Shown: positions 62,134 through 64,000 of the stretch, piece after piece | Layout: every line of letters begins with the position of its first letter | Numbering within the stretch: the first letter of the stretch is position 1 | DNA from: Chitinophaga arvensicola | GTDB taxonomy: Bacteria > Bacteroidota > Bacteroidia > Chitinophagales > Chitinophagaceae | Direction of reading: 5' to 3' | Assembly: GCF_900110835.1 (NCBI RefSeq) | Contig: NZ_FOJG01000002.1 | Coordinates: 2,446,979-2,510,978 of the forward strand | Length of the DNA stretch: 64,000 bases | Notes under the pieces: model-generated | Told to the model about the DNA's origin: nothing | The model's input: the letters and a program-made list of their open reading frames with translations, nothing else | The model's database searches: none | Translations under genes and position numbers: made by a program

Positions 62134-63264
62134 ATGAAAGCATTTTGTTTTACCCTTGCCATGTTTGCCGCTGTAGCGGCGAATGCACAGGAAAAGGGCA
62201 TTACCATCAGCAACCTGGAAAACGGAAAAATCAACGCGGCCACACCGGTTAAAAACCAGGGCATGACAGGCACCTGCTGGTCTTTCTCCTCTACTTCTAT
62301 GGTAGAATCGGAGTGTTTGCGTAAAGGACTGCCCGAACTGGACCTGTCCGAAATGTTTACCGCCCGCAATATCTATATAGAAAAAGCAAAAAACTATGTG
62401 CGCCGTCAGGGATTTGCCCGTTTTGATGAAGGCGGCCTCGCACACGATGTGATCCACTCCATTGCTACCTATGGCATTGAGCCCGAAAGCGTTTACAGTG
62501 GCCTTAAAGGAAACGCCACCATTCATAACCATTCAGAAATGGTGGTGTCCATGAAAAAATACCTGGATAGCATCATTAAGGTATCTCCGGTACCAGACAA
62601 CTGGGTTTCCCAGTTTACCGGTATACTCGATCAATACATGGGCGCTCCCCCGGCTACTTTTGAATACAATGGAAAAACCTATACGCCGCAAACCTTTGCT
62701 AAAGAAGTGGTAAAATTCAACGAAGACGATTACGTCTTCCTGACTTCTTTCACTCACCACCCTTTTTACAAATCCTTTATACTGGAAGTACCGGACAACT
62801 TCTCCAACGGCGCCTACTATAACATACCACTGAAGGAACTGACCAGTATCACGGAAACAGCTCTCCAAAAAGGCTATACGGTATTATGGGATGCCGATGT
62901 GAGCAATCATGGATTCGCCAGTAGCAAAGGCTTCGCCCTGTTCACCTCCCCGGATGCCGGCGCTAAAAAAGACAGCATAGATCCGGATATAACAGAAGCT
63001 GCATATACCCAGGATTCACGTCAAAAACTCTACGAGGAACTGATTACACAGGATGATCACCTGATGCATATTACCGGGATTGAAAAATCACCAAAAGGTA
63101 AAACCTTCTTCCTGGTAAAAAATTCATGGGGTAAAAACTCCAGTCCGTTTGGCGGCTATATGAATGTATCGGAAGCTTATTTCGCTGTAAATACGATTAC
63201 CATTGTAGTACCAAAAGCTGCACTGGATAAAACACTCCAAAAGAGATATACCAGCAACAACTAG
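62134..63264 (+). CDS. C1-family cysteine peptidase (bleomycin hydrolase/PepC-like), exported
   Basis: A 376-aa papain-fold peptidase with a signal peptide (KAFCFTLAMFAAVAANAQ). The oxyanion Gln and catalytic Cys are in PVKNQGMTGTCWSFS with C48. The catalytic His is in WDADVSNHGFA near 259 and the Asn in FLVKNSWG near 329. The order and spacing are those of PepC/bleomycin hydrolase, in which aminopeptidase activity depends on the C-terminus. Unlike cytoplasmic PepC it carries a signal peptide and should act in the periplasm or outside the cell. It appears to be monocistronic. Confidence 0.92.
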   Translation: MKAFCFTLAMFAAVAANAQEKGITISNLENGKINAATPVKNQGMTGTCWSFSSTSMVESECLRKGLPELDLSEMFTARNIYIEKAKNYVRRQGFARFDEGGLAHDVIHSIATYGIEPESVYSGLKGNATIHNHSEMVVSMKKYLDSIIKVSPVPDNWVSQFTGILDQYMGAPPATFEYNGKTYTPQTFAKEVVKFNEDDYVFLTSFTHHPFYKSFILEVPDNFSNGAYYNIPLKELTSITETALQKGYTVLWDADVSNHGFASSKGFALFTSPDAGAKKDSIDPDITEAAYTQDSRQKLYEELITQDDHLMHITGIEKSPKGKTFFLVKNSWGKNSSPFGGYMNVSEAYFAVNTITIVVPKAALDKTLQKRYTSNN

Positions 63265-63333
63265 TGCGCGTACGCCCTTCATACTACGCATATATGGCGC
63301 CACACATTGCTGTCCATAAACATGCATGACAAA

Positions 63334-63393
63334 GCGCAAAGAAATTTTCACGGTTGTATTCAGTTGCGATTGCCCCGTAAAATTTCTTTGCGC
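63334..63393. terminator. Bidirectional terminator between C1 peptidase and acylphosphatase genes
   Basis: GCGCAAAGAAATTTTCACGG pairs with CCGTAAAATTTCTTTGCGC with one bulged base, around a loop of about 21 bases. It lies between convergent genes, about 70 bases from the first stop. Confidence 0.75.
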
Positions 63394-63479
63394 CAGTTGT
63401 CTACCGGTCACGGATAACTTTTTGTCTGCGATTAATTGGCATAGGTAAACGAGCACCTGCTGTTACCGGACCAGGGGAT

Positions 63480-63767
63480 TTATGAATAAAGGATAGTAAA
63501 CCCTTTGATATGTTCTACCTCTCCGTCAGTGATCTCCACTTCCCTCACTGCCGCCATAGCTGGTCCCGACCTGCACCAGGCAATAAAATCTTCCATCTTT
63601 TCCGCTGTTCCCTCTGCCAGTATCCACACACTTCCATCCAGCAAATTTTTTACTTGTCCCTGTACCTGCATTGAATCGGCTACACGCTTTGCATTAGCTC
63701 TGAATCCTACTCCCTGCACACGGCCCTTCACAATGATTTCCTTGTGTACAATTGTCCTGGTTGCCAT
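63480..63767 (-). CDS. acyP: Acylphosphatase
   Basis: A 95-aa enzyme hydrolysing acyl phosphates. The active-site loop VKGRVQGVGFRANAKRVA has the catalytic Arg and the phosphate-binding turn. The catalytic Asn is in GQVKNLLDGSVWILAEG. The frame is open 21 codons upstream, but MATRTIVHKEIIVKGRVQ from ATG 63767 is the usual N-terminus. It is convergent with the C1 peptidase gene. Confidence 0.93.
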   Translation of the reverse strand: MATRTIVHKEIIVKGRVQGVGFRANAKRVADSMQVQGQVKNLLDGSVWILAEGTAEKMEDFIAWCRSGPAMAAVREVEITDGEVEHIKGFTILYS

Positions 63768-64000
63768 AAATTTATAACGATTTACCCCGTAATGGTCTTC
63801 TTCGGATGGGGTTATACCACATGAATACAAGACACACTAAAGAACTTACTAAATTTCCGTCAAAGATACAAACAACCAGAAAACTAATTACAAATCTGCC
63901 GCCTTCAAGGCATACTGATCGGGAAGAATTGGTAAAACAAACAACTATCTGAACCAGGATTTACCGGATTAAGGACCCGCAGCACCAACGAAAGGGTGTA
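63768..64000. other. A+T-rich end of the window without a supported gene
   Basis: These 233 bases carry no recognisable gene. A 43-codon open frame near 63822-63953 on the plus strand begins ATGAATACAAG but has no family similarity I can see and is not called. No repeat or structured element was noticed. Confidence 0.4.

Noticed and set aside
63822-63953. 43-codon open frame at the right end
   Set aside because: No similarity, promoter or terminator supports it; too short to call.

Overview
The window looks like a chromosomal segment of a Bacteroidota genome, most probably a Chitinophaga-like member of the Chitinophagaceae. The evidence is TonB-dependent receptors with an N-terminal carboxypeptidase-regulatory domain, a receptor/DUF4249 lipoprotein pair, BlaI/M56 regulation, the LptD and OstA-like/MCE envelope genes, a K+-dependent pyrophosphatase, and many promoters of the Bacteroidota type (-7 box TAnnTTTG). 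Shine-Dalgarno sequences are weak throughout. No rRNA, CRISPR array or insertion sequence was seen.

Layout. (1) 1-8.8 kb is a minus-strand defence operon read as Vsr endonuclease, C5-cytosine methyltransferase, MutL/MORC-like GHKL ATPase, Z1 helicase-like protein with an extra C-terminal module, and an SMC/RecF-like AAA ATPase cut by the window edge. It lies just 3' of a tRNA-Ser(UGA) gene, a typical island position. (2) 9-16.5 kb is a tripartite RND efflux operon with an AraC-type regulator upstream. (3) 16.6-34.1 kb holds a Smr-less MutS2-like protein, MsrA, an Rrf2 regulator with an extradiol dioxygenase, a TonB-dependent receptor, an FtsX/MacB-type permease, a 1542-aa helicase-nuclease of the DUF4011/MTES_1575/DUF3320 type and a UbiD decarboxylase. 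(4) 34.3-37.3 kb is an accessory, partly decayed patch 3' of a tRNA-Arg(UCU) gene. It contains an Rhs N-terminal remnant, an orphan immunity-like ORF, a DUF6882 gene, a degenerate copy of that gene and an unknown lipoprotein.

(5) 37.5-46.3 kb is housekeeping and envelope biogenesis: Ung, PlsC, LptD, and divergently an amidase, an MCE protein and an OstA-like protein. (6) 46.3-52.2 kb carries NhaA, a beta-barrel protein, the NAD(P)HX repair enzyme and a probably Na+-pumping pyrophosphatase. (7) 52.4-64 kb carries an SDR-like oxidoreductase, an AraC regulator with tandem operator-like repeats, a TonB receptor/DUF4249 pair, a sterol desaturase-family protein, a BlaI/M56 operon with two BlaI-like operators around its promoter, a C1 peptidase and an acylphosphatase.

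The most interesting system is the 1-8.8 kb operon. It combines the Vsr/Dcm/MutL-like/Z1 core known from restriction-modification-like islands (related to the Mza type) with a Z1 protein that carries a tail resembling a methyltransferase target-recognition domain, and with an AAA ATPase where a PD-(D/E)XK or AIPR gene is usually found. All assignments come from reading the translated sequence; no database search was run.
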